Shown here: in pieces, positions 30,413 through 37,954 of the stretch
Layout: every line of letters begins with the position of its first letter
How positions within the stretch are numbered: position 1 is the first letter of the stretch
IMG/VR virus record: IMGVR_UViG_3300030106_006483
Span: 1 to 62,803 of that record
Length of the DNA stretch: 62,803 bases
Source of the DNA: a virus
Strand: one strand, 5' to 3'
Position numbers and translations under genes: made by a program
Notes under the pieces: generated by a model
What the model was told of the DNA's origin: nothing
The model's database searches: none
Seen by the model: only the letters and a program-made list of their open reading frames with translations

Positions 30413-33058
30413 ATGGCAAATGGCGGAATTATCGGACCTGTTAATACAGTCGCAGGCAAACCAGCACAATTAACAACTCAGATTAATTCTACTGGATCTC
30501 ATACACTTCAATCAACAACATCAACTGTAGATTTTATAGCAGTCGCTGCCGGAGGTGGTGGAGGCGGTAACTATGGTGGCGGTGGTGGAGCAGGTGGAGT
30601 TTTAAAAAGTTTTTGTAATGCATGTTTAGCAGCAATTCCAGTTTGTGGAGGAGCAAGTGTCCCAGTAACAATTAATGGTGGTGGATCGGGTGGAGTAAAT
30701 AGTGGACCTGGTCAAGGAGGAGATGGTGGTACTTCAGTAGTAATATTAGGTGGAACAACTTACACAGCAACCGGTGGCGGTGGCGGTGGTGGTCGTGGTA
30801 TGACAGGTGGTAGAGATGGTGGATCTGGTGGTGGTAAATCTGCGGGATCTGCAGGATCAGGAAATACACCGGCGATCGCGGCACCCTTAGGAGGACCTCA
30901 AGGAAACGCAGGTGGTGGAACTGCTTGTGGTGCTGGGGGTGGTGGCCGTGGCGAAGCTGGTTGTACCGATGGAACAAGAGCAGGTGGTGATGGAATTGCA
31001 TTAACAATTGGTGGAACACCTTATACACTCGCAGGTGGTGGTGGAGGTGGTGGACCAACAGGTTGTCCAGGAACTTCTCCAGGTGGAGATGGAGGTGGTG
31101 GAAATGGATCATTAACTGCTGAAGGATCGGCAGGAACTACAAACACTGGCGGTGGCGGTGGCGGTGGAAATAGTACACCTTTCGTTAATGGTAAAACTGG
31201 TGGTTCAGGAACAGTAATTCTTCAAGAAAATTATACATGCGGCCAACAGGCCCCAGGTGTTTGGCAACTGAACACCGTATATGATTTCGTAAAAAATGAT
31301 AATTGGATTTATAATCAAGCAGATGTAGATTATTTAGTAGTAGCCGGAGGTGGTGGAGGTGGTTATCAATCAACTGGAGGTGGTGGAGCTGGAGGTTATA
31401 GAGCTTCTGGTTACGGACCTTCTCCATTACAAGGATGTTCATTAAAGCTAAAATGGGGAACTTATCCTGTCACAGTTGGAGGCGGCGGTGCCGGTGCAAC
31501 TGGATCTGGATGTAGAGGAACAAGCGGACAAAATTCAGTTTTTGAAACAATTACTTCAAGCGGCGGTGGTGGCGGTGGAGGAGATGGTTCAATGACCGGT
31601 AATCCAGGAGGTTCTGGTGGTGGAGGAGCAAATGGTGGTGCTGGAGGATCAGGTAATGCAGGTGGATTTCCAAAAGCAGAAGGTCAAGATGGAGGTACGG
31701 CAACCCCTAGTTCTCCTTCAGGAGCAGGTGGTGGTGGAGCACTTGTAGCTGGTGCTGCAAATTCAGGACCCTCTGGAGGTGATGGTGGTGCAGGAGCACC
31801 AAATGCCATTACCGGATCAGCACTTTTTTATGCTGGTGGAGGTGGTGGAGGAAGTAGACCAGGTACTACCCCAGCCGCATCATCAGGTGGAGCTGGTGGA
31901 GGTGGACTCGGTGGAACTTGTGATGCAACAGGAACGGTTGGAACCGCAAATACTGGTGGTGGCGGTGGTAATGGAAGATCTAATGGAACGGGATGTTGTG
32001 CACCAGGTAGAACAGGTGGTCCAGGAGTCGTAATTTTAAGGTCATGTGCCTTTTTAAAAACAGATAGTAATTGTGCACCAGTTAGTTCACCTGATGGTGG
32101 TACAGGTACATTTATAGCAGAATTTAAAGCGTCAGCTAATGTAACCATTGGAGGCAGTGCTCCTTCTAATGGTTTTGATTATCTAGTAGTTGCTGGCGGT
32201 GGTGGCGGAGGTGGAATTTGTGGATCTGTTGCTTCTGGTGGTGGCGGAGGTGGAGCTGGTGGTTATAGAACTTCTTTTCCAGGCGGAACAAAAGTATTTT
32301 TAGAAACAGGATCTAATCAAGTAGTAGTAGGTGCTGGTGGAGCAGGTGGTATGGGTACCGCTTGTGGTCAAATTTCAACAATAGGAAAACCAGGTACTGA
32401 TTCTTATGTAGGATACATTACTTCTTTTGGTGGTGGAGGAGGTGGAGGAACCGCTTGTAATAGTATTGGATTCGGTACTGATAATGGACAACCAGGAGGA
32501 TCAGGTGGTGGTGCTGGAGCATGGGCTGGAAATAATGCCCCAGGTGGAACTGGAAATATTCCTGCCGTTAGTTCACCAGGCGCTCCTGTTCAAGGAAATA
32601 ATGGTGCCCCAAGTAATTCAGCAGGTGCATCAGGTTATGGATCTGCCGGAGGTGGTGGAGCATGTGCTGCCGGTAGTTCAGGAACCCCAACAGATGGTGG
32701 AGATGGTGGTGCAGGAAAAGCAAATTCAATTACAGGAGGCTCAGTTACCTATGCAGGTGGTGGTGGAGGATCTACTTATTCTGGTGGAAGTGGTGGAAGT
32801 GGAGGTGCCGGTGGTGGTGGAGCTGGAGCTACAGGTCCAGGTGTAGGAACTAATGGAACCGCAAATACTGGTGGTGGTGCAGGGGGAAGTAATAATAACG
32901 CATCTAGTGCAACAGGAGGCTCAGGAATCATTATTTTAAGAATACCAACAGCTTGTGCACCAGGTAGTTTAGCAGCTGCTCCAGGTACTAATACAATAAC
33001 AGTAGATGGGTCTTGTAAAGTAGCAACATTTACAGTAACTGGGACATTGACAGTATAG
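30413..33058 (+). CDS. Giant glycine-rich adhesin-like protein 1
   Basis: The 881-residue protein is dominated by glycine. It has three modules, each opening with a hydrophobic strand and poly-Gly (the second with VDYLVVAGGGGGG near 305, the third with FDYLVVAGGGGGG near 587), with GGYRASGYGP-type phrases, and closing with a strand like VILR. It ends with a domain shared with 33577-35307 (KVATFTVTGTLTV). Poly-Gly helices packed as in T4-like gp38 adhesins are a reasonable model. It probably recognises the host surface. The poly-Gly text reads as repeats on the other strand; those are not genes. Confidence 0.78.
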   Translation: MANGGIIGPVNTVAGKPAQLTTQINSTGSHTLQSTTSTVDFIAVAAGGGGGGNYGGGGGAGGVLKSFCNACLAAIPVCGGASVPVTINGGGSGGVNSGPGQGGDGGTSVVILGGTTYTATGGGGGGGRGMTGGRDGGSGGGKSAGSAGSGNTPAIAAPLGGPQGNAGGGTACGAGGGGRGEAGCTDGTRAGGDGIALTIGGTPYTLAGGGGGGGPTGCPGTSPGGDGGGGNGSLTAEGSAGTTNTGGGGGGGNSTPFVNGKTGGSGTVILQENYTCGQQAPGVWQLNTVYDFVKNDNWIYNQADVDYLVVAGGGGGGYQSTGGGGAGGYRASGYGPSPLQGCSLKLKWGTYPVTVGGGGAGATGSGCRGTSGQNSVFETITSSGGGGGGGDGSMTGNPGGSGGGGANGGAGGSGNAGGFPKAEGQDGGTATPSSPSGAGGGGALVAGAANSGPSGGDGGAGAPNAITGSALFYAGGGGGGSRPGTTPAASSGGAGGGGLGGTCDATGTVGTANTGGGGGNGRSNGTGCCAPGRTGGPGVVILRSCAFLKTDSNCAPVSSPDGGTGTFIAEFKASANVTIGGSAPSNGFDYLVVAGGGGGGGICGSVASGGGGGGAGGYRTSFPGGTKVFLETGSNQVVVGAGGAGGMGTACGQISTIGKPGTDSYVGYITSFGGGGGGGTACNSIGFGTDNGQPGGSGGGAGAWAGNNAPGGTGNIPAVSSPGAPVQGNNGAPSNSAGASGYGSAGGGGACAAGSSGTPTDGGDGGAGKANSITGGSVTYAGGGGGSTYSGGSGGSGGAGGGGAGATGPGVGTNGTANTGGGAGGSNNNASSATGGSGIIILRIPTACAPGSLAAAPGTNTITVDGSCKVATFTVTGTLTV

Positions 33059-33098
33059 AAAAATTAAATTATAAATATAACTTTTAAGGAGTAAAAAT

Positions 33099-33566
33099 AT
33101 GGCACATTTCGCAGAACTTAAAGCAATGACAGATCCTACTGGATTTACGTCAGATTCACATCAAGTAGTACAAAGAGTTGTCGTTGTAGGCAATGATATT
33201 TCTACAGCAGCCGGTGATTTAGGAAATAATGACATGCATGTTGATGGAGAAAATTGGTGCGTTAATTTTTTTAAAGGTGGTATCTGGAAACAAACTTCTT
33301 ATAATCATAATTTTAGAAAACAATATTGTGGTAAAGGATATGTTTACGATCCATTAAAAGATAAATTCTTAGCCCCACAACCATATCAATCTTGGTCATT
33401 AGACGGTAATGATGATTGGCAAGCGCCAGTTACATATCCAACTGATACTACAGATAAGTTTATTAGTTGGGACGAACCTAATCTAAGATGGATCGCACAA
33501 GATAACTCAGATCCAGTAAATAATTTTAATTGGGATGCATCAGCGCTAGCTTGGGTATCCGCATAA
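33099..33566 (+). CDS. Conserved fibre-region protein
   Basis: The 155-residue protein (MAHFAELKAMTDPTGFTSDS; VVQRVVVVGNDI; GGIWKQTSYNHNFRKQYCGK; WEAPVTYP-like ending) matches a family very common in marine cyanophage and pelagiphage fibre regions. Function unknown; perhaps an attachment or chaperone part of the adhesin, as it sits between two adhesin-like genes. Confidence 0.72.
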   Translation: MAHFAELKAMTDPTGFTSDSHQVVQRVVVVGNDISTAAGDLGNNDMHVDGENWCVNFFKGGIWKQTSYNHNFRKQYCGKGYVYDPLKDKFLAPQPYQSWSLDGNDDWQAPVTYPTDTTDKFISWDEPNLRWIAQDNSDPVNNFNWDASALAWVSA

Positions 33567-33576
33567 GGAGACTCAT

Positions 33577-35307
33577 ATGGCTAGTCCTTCAGGATCAGCA
33601 AACGGCGGTATTATAGGACAAACGAATAACTCTTCGTTTGGTAAGTGTACTATTACTACTAAAACAGCAACAGGTTGTTTTACAACACAACCAGGAACAA
33701 GAGTTGTTCAAGCTTTATTAGTCGCTGGCGGTGGATCAGGTGGATCTGGAGCTGCTGGTGGTGGCGGTGGAGCTGGTGGTTATCTATGCACTCAAGTAAA
33801 CGTCTGTGCATCAACAGCATACAAATTAACTATAGGGGGCGGAGGAGCAGCCACACCTGCAACAGGTGCTTGTGCTTGTGATTCATTAGGAAAAGGAACT
33901 TCTGGAGAATCTACAATATTATCTCCTGCACCTAGCGTGCCAACGGCTTTAGCAACGGCTGTTGGTGGAGGAGCAGCAGGTGGATTTAGAGATACACCGG
34001 GAGTACCTGGTGGATCAGGCGGAGGTGGTGGAGCTTTTAATCCTAGCGGTTGTCCAGGACCTAATCCAGGTGGAACTGGAACAGCTTGTCAAGGTAGTAA
34101 CGGAGGACTAGGTTTTAGAGCATGTGGAGTTGACGCTGGCGGTGGTGGCGGTGGTGCATCAGCTGTAGGAGCAAATGGTTGTGGTGGAGCCGGTGCTGGA
34201 AATGGTGGTGCTGGAAGTTCTGCATCTCCTTTATCTCCGTGCACATTTGGTGGTGGTGGCGGAGGTGGAGCTGATAGTACTGTGCCCGCAGCTGGAAGTG
34301 GTGGATCTGGCGGTGGTGGAGCCGGTGCAAAAGGACCCTCAGGTAATGGAACTGCAGGAACTGCAAACACTGGCGGTGGTGGCGGTGGAGGTGGTAATCC
34401 TGGAACGTCAGCAGGTGGAGCAGGTGGTTCTGGTAGAGCCGTAGTAAAAGAATTAACTAAAGCAAGTGGTGTGTGGTCACTGCAATCACAGTTTGAATCG
34501 CAAACAGCAGGAACATGGCCTAGATTTATAGCAACTTATCCAAGTGTAGATTATTTAGTAGTAGCCGGTGGTGGAGGAACTTTAGCGTGTACTCCCGCAT
34601 CAGCGGGTGGAGGTGGAGCTGGAGGTTATAGAGCTTCTGGTTATGGCCCTGCACCTTTACAAGGAACAGCTTTAACAGTGGAAGAAGGATGTCACGCAGT
34701 AGTAATTGGAGGTGGGGGAACAGGCCCTGCTGCTTGTAGTAGCGGACAAAATTCAAGTTTTGCTGCCGCAGAATCTTTTGGAATAACTTCAAGTGGTGGT
34801 GGTAGAGGTGGAGGTGGTCCTTCATGTACAGGAACAAATGCTGCGGGAGTACCCGGAGGTTCTGGAGGTGGTGGAGTTGGTTATGGAGGTTATGCTGGCG
34901 GTAGTGGTAATGCTGGAGGTTATACTCCTCCAGAAGGAAATCCAGGTGGTCAAGGTGGTGGATCATTTAATGGTGGTGGCGGTGGAGGCGCTGGTGGAGC
35001 AGGTTCTAATGGACCTCCAAGTGCTGCTGGAGCAGGAGTACCAAACGATATTTCAGGAAGTGGAGTAACATATGCTGCAGGTGGAGCAGGTCAACCTGGT
35101 GGACCAGGTGCAGCCGGAGGTAATAATACAGGAGATGGCGGTAATGCTCATCCAGCTGCAAAAGCTGGTGGTTCAGGAATTGTTATATTAAGATTTCCAG
35201 ATAGTGCAGGTTTAAGTGCCAGCCCAGGAACAAATACTGTAGCACCTGCGCCAGGTTCTACAAAAATTGCTACCTTTACTGTTACAGGGACTTTAACTGT
35301 TTCATAA
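33577..35307 (+). CDS. Giant glycine-rich adhesin-like protein 2
   Basis: The 576-residue protein has the same plan as 30413-33058 with two poly-Gly modules (VQALLVAGGGSGG near 43; VDYLVVAGGGGT near 324) and the same end (ASPGTNTVAPAPG, then TKIATFTVTGTLTVS). The GGAGGYRASGYGPAPLQG phrase is nearly identical in both, so one arose by duplication. Likely a host-recognition fibre tip or its alternative. It directly precedes the four oxygenases. Confidence 0.76.
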   Translation: MASPSGSANGGIIGQTNNSSFGKCTITTKTATGCFTTQPGTRVVQALLVAGGGSGGSGAAGGGGGAGGYLCTQVNVCASTAYKLTIGGGGAATPATGACACDSLGKGTSGESTILSPAPSVPTALATAVGGGAAGGFRDTPGVPGGSGGGGGAFNPSGCPGPNPGGTGTACQGSNGGLGFRACGVDAGGGGGGASAVGANGCGGAGAGNGGAGSSASPLSPCTFGGGGGGGADSTVPAAGSGGSGGGGAGAKGPSGNGTAGTANTGGGGGGGGNPGTSAGGAGGSGRAVVKELTKASGVWSLQSQFESQTAGTWPRFIATYPSVDYLVVAGGGGTLACTPASAGGGGAGGYRASGYGPAPLQGTALTVEEGCHAVVIGGGGTGPAACSSGQNSSFAAAESFGITSSGGGRGGGGPSCTGTNAAGVPGGSGGGGVGYGGYAGGSGNAGGYTPPEGNPGGQGGGSFNGGGGGGAGGAGSNGPPSAAGAGVPNDISGSGVTYAAGGAGQPGGPGAAGGNNTGDGGNAHPAAKAGGSGIVILRFPDSAGLSASPGTNTVAPAPGSTKIATFTVTGTLTVS

Positions 35308-35332
35308 TTTTTAATCTTTACTTTTTCTTTAA

Positions 35333-35356
35333 CGTAATATAAAACATATGTATAAA
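35333..35356 (+). promoter_or_regulatory. Possible promoter of the oxygenase group
   Basis: TATAAA at 35351-35356, with a weak TTTAAC -35 17 bases upstream. The ATG at 35362 is 5 bases after the -10, and no ribosome-binding site is visible, as at 3605. Weak evidence. Confidence 0.35.
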
Positions 35357-35361
35357 GACAT

Positions 35362-35991
35362 ATGAACTTAAGTAATTATTATTGGTATTTTCAATCAGCC
35401 ATTCCTCATCGCATCTGTGATGATATTGTACGCTATGGAAAACAATTACAAGATGGTTTAGCTACTACAGGTGGTTATGGCGATGTTAAAAAATTAAACC
35501 AATCTCAAATTAAAGATTTAAAAAAGAAAAGAGATTCAAATATAGTTTGGATGTCTGATCGGTGGATTTATAAAGAAATACAACCTTATATTCATCAAGC
35601 TAATCAATCTGCAGGATGGAATTTTCAATGGGATTTTTCAGAGTCTTGTCAATTCACTAAATATAATAAAGGTCAATATTACGATTGGCATTGTGATGGA
35701 TGGGATAGACCGTATCAAAGACAACAAGGGGATCCTTCAAATGGTAAAATAAGAAAGCTATCCGTAACTGTTACATTATCGGATCCTAAAGAATATAAAG
35801 GTGGAGAATTAGAATTTGATTTTAGAAATTTAGATCCCGATAAAAAACCTAATGTACATAAATGCAAAGAAATATTACCTAAAGGATCTTTAGTAGTGTT
35901 TCCTGGCTTTGTGTGGCATAGAGTATGCCCAGTTAAAAAAGGATCAAGACATAGTTTAGTAATATGGAATTTAGGATGGCCTTATAAATGA
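35362..35991 (+). CDS. 2OG-Fe(II) oxygenase 1, prolyl hydroxylase-like
   Basis: The 209-residue protein has the full metal and co-substrate set: His110-x-Asp112 in YYDWHCDGW, His186 in FPGFVWHRVCPV and Arg196 in KGSRHSLVIW. KGGELEFDF lies between, as in P4Hc-type enzymes. These enzymes use 2-oxoglutarate and oxygen to hydroxylate proteins, small molecules or nucleic acids. Start without ribosome-binding site; possibly leaderless. It is first of four such genes. Confidence 0.85.
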   Translation: MNLSNYYWYFQSAIPHRICDDIVRYGKQLQDGLATTGGYGDVKKLNQSQIKDLKKKRDSNIVWMSDRWIYKEIQPYIHQANQSAGWNFQWDFSESCQFTKYNKGQYYDWHCDGWDRPYQRQQGDPSNGKIRKLSVTVTLSDPKEYKGGELEFDFRNLDPDKKPNVHKCKEILPKGSLVVFPGFVWHRVCPVKKGSRHSLVIWNLGWPYK

Positions 35992-36731
35992 AAAAGAAAC
36001 AAAAGAAAGCAAGAAAAGTAAAGATTCAAAAAGAATTGGATAAGATATCCTGTGGAAGTGCCAAATCATTTCCTAAACAATTAACTCGAGAAGATTTATT
36101 TAGATGTCCTATATGGTTTGCTGATGAACCTGCATTCGTAGATGATTTAAATAAAGCGTCTGATAAATATATAGAAGATTCTAAAAAGAATTTAAAAAAA
36201 GATATTGATAAAAGGAATAAGGAATTTGGAGATAAAGGAGATATGGGTAACGTGTTTCATTCTACATCATTAATCGGTGATCCTAATTTTAAACAATTAC
36301 AAGATTATATAGGTGCTACAGCCCATAATTTATTGGTAGAAATGGGTTTTGACTTAACCAATTATCAATTGTTTACTACAGAAATGTGGGTACAAGAGTT
36401 TGCTAAAAGAGGTGGTGGACACCATACTTTACATACTCATTGGAATGGTCACATATCCGGTTTTTATTTTTTAAAAGCTAGTGAGAAAACCTCTCGGCCT
36501 TTATTTGAAGATCCTCGGCCAGGAAACATAATGAATCTTTTACCAGAAAAAGATAAAACACAAGTAACCTATGCAAGTTCTCAAATTAATTATGATGTAA
36601 GACCAGGTCGTCTGATATTCTTCCCGTCTTATATGCCCCATCAATATATAGTAGATATGGGATATGAGCCATTTAGGTTTATTCACTGGAACTGTCAAGC
36701 TATACCGAAAGGAGTATTAAATGTCACCTAA
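35988..36731 (+). CDS. 2OG-Fe(II) oxygenase 2
   Basis: The 247-residue protein begins with a basic tail (MKKKQKKARKVKIQK), then a helical part. Its core TEMWVQEFAKRGGGHHTLHT followed by HWNGHISGFYFL and the later PGRLIFFPSYMPHQY matches putative 2OG-Fe(II) oxygenases with His149-x-His151 in place of His-x-Asp, His218 and Arg230. It overlaps gene 1 by 4 bases (ATGA) and gene 3 by 11. Substrate unknown. Confidence 0.8.
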   Translation: MKKKQKKARKVKIQKELDKISCGSAKSFPKQLTREDLFRCPIWFADEPAFVDDLNKASDKYIEDSKKNLKKDIDKRNKEFGDKGDMGNVFHSTSLIGDPNFKQLQDYIGATAHNLLVEMGFDLTNYQLFTTEMWVQEFAKRGGGHHTLHTHWNGHISGFYFLKASEKTSRPLFEDPRPGNIMNLLPEKDKTQVTYASSQINYDVRPGRLIFFPSYMPHQYIVDMGYEPFRFIHWNCQAIPKGVLNVT

Positions 36732-37218
36732 AGTTGTAGAAAATTTTTTATCTCCTTCGAATTATAATGCTTTATACAGTGCCCTTACGAATGAATATTT
36801 TCCCTGGTATTATAATAATTATAAAGTTAAAGAAGTATCTGATAAATTATTTCACTATCAATTTACTCATGTTTTTTTTGAAAATAATAAAATTAATTCT
36901 AGTTATTTTACTATTTTACAATCTTTACTTGAAAAATTAAAACTTAAAACTTTAAAAAAAGTTAAAGCTAATTTAAACCCTATTAGTGACAAGTTAATAG
37001 AATTTAGTGAACATCAAGATGCTTTCAAAGAATTACAATGTACGAGCATGATATATTATCTTAACACTAATAACGGCTATACTAAAATAAAAAATAAAAA
37101 AATAAAATCTAAAGCAAATAAAGCTGTTTTTTTTCCATCTCACGCTTTTCATTTTGGAACAAATTCAACGGATTGTAATAACAGAATGGTGATAAATATA
37201 ATATATAAGGAGGATTAA
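36721..37218 (+). CDS. 2OG-Fe(II) oxygenase 3 (small)
   Basis: The 165-residue protein shows His98-x-Asp100 (SEHQDAF), YYLNTNNGYTKI, then FPSHAFHFGTNSTDCNNRMV with His144 and Arg155. The start (VVENFLSPSNYNALYSALTN; EYFPWYY) fits a short oxygenase family known from cyanophages. AAAGGAG precedes the ATG. The DNA here is more AT-rich and the protein more Lys/Asn-rich than its neighbours. Confidence 0.7.
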   Translation: MSPKVVENFLSPSNYNALYSALTNEYFPWYYNNYKVKEVSDKLFHYQFTHVFFENNKINSSYFTILQSLLEKLKLKTLKKVKANLNPISDKLIEFSEHQDAFKELQCTSMIYYLNTNNGYTKIKNKKIKSKANKAVFFPSHAFHFGTNSTDCNNRMVINIIYKED

Positions 37219-37854
37219 ATGTCATTCAAAAAGAATAAATATACAGTGTTAAAGGGAGTTATCAATAGAGAGATGGCTGATTTTTGTTTTGCTTATTTCT
37301 TAAATAAAAGAAAGGTAGCAAGATTTTTATTTGATCAAAAATATATATCCCCTTTTACTGAGTACTGGGGTGTATGGAATGATCAACAAGTCCCTAATAC
37401 TTATTCTCATTATGGAGATTTAGTCATGGAAACTTTATTACAAAAAGTTCAACCCGTTATGGAAAAACATACCGCGCTTAAGTTATGTCCTACATATTCC
37501 TATGCAAGAATTTATAAAAAAGGGGATGTGTTAGCTAGACATAAAGATAGATATTCGTGTGAAATTTCTACTACCTTAAATTTAGGAGGAGATGATTGGC
37601 CTATTTATTTAGAACCTTCTGGAAGAACGGGTCAAGCAGGTATTAAAGTAGATCTTAAACCTGGTGATATGTTAATATATTCAGGATGTGATCTTGAACA
37701 TTGGAGAGAAGAATTTACAGGCAAAGATTGTGCTCAAGTATTTTTACATTACAATAAAAAAGGTTCTAAACTAGCTAAAGAAAATGAGTTTGATAAGCGT
37801 CCATTTTTAGGACTTCCCGCTTGGTATAAAGGCTTTACATTACCTAAAAAATAA
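37219..37854 (+). CDS. 2OG-Fe(II) oxygenase 4
   Basis: The 211-residue protein has YARIYKKGDVLARHKDRYSC (His108-x-Asp110), STTLNLGGDDWPIYL, PGDMLIYSGCDLEHWREEF (His161) and CAQVFLHY. It resembles 2OG-Fe(II) oxygenases of marine cyanophages. AGGAGG lies before the ATG, which directly follows the third oxygenase stop. It ends the group before a hairpin. Confidence 0.82.
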   Translation: MSFKKNKYTVLKGVINREMADFCFAYFLNKRKVARFLFDQKYISPFTEYWGVWNDQQVPNTYSHYGDLVMETLLQKVQPVMEKHTALKLCPTYSYARIYKKGDVLARHKDRYSCEISTTLNLGGDDWPIYLEPSGRTGQAGIKVDLKPGDMLIYSGCDLEHWREEFTGKDCAQVFLHYNKKGSKLAKENEFDKRPFLGLPAWYKGFTLPKK

Positions 37855-37873
37855 ATTATAATAAAATCTGGTT

Positions 37874-37898
37874 GGGGGAACTCCACCACAATTCCCCC
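37874..37898 (+). terminator. Hairpin after oxygenase genes
   Basis: GGGGGAA (37874-37880) and TTCCCCC (37892-37898) with an 11-base loop. The tail (GACTTTATC) is a poor U-tract, so this may be a processing site or partial terminator. Confidence 0.5.
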
Positions 37899-37931
37899 GA
37901 CTTTATCATATTGATAAATCATTCGATCTAG

Positions 37932-37937
37932 TATAAT
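37932..37937 (+). promoter_or_regulatory. Possible -10 promoter element
   Basis: TATAAT preceded by CTAG. The best -35 (TTGATA) is only 15 bases away, so the promoter is weak or alternative. AGGAG and the ATG at 37955 follow. Confidence 0.35.
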
Positions 37938-37954
37938 TTCAATCAGGAGATTAT

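Noticed and set aside
30672-34966. Several long open frames overlapping the two Gly-rich genes on the opposite strand and in other forward frames (His/Leu-rich or Val/Glu-rich)
   Set aside because: They simply read the GGT/GGA glycine codons in another frame or strand; the Gly-rich frames have proper ribosome-binding sites and known domain phrases.
30413-35307. Collagen-like Gly-X-Y protein
   Set aside because: Glycine is in runs rather than every third residue, so these are poly-Gly-type adhesins and not collagen repeats; the hydroxylase link is therefore only an analogy.
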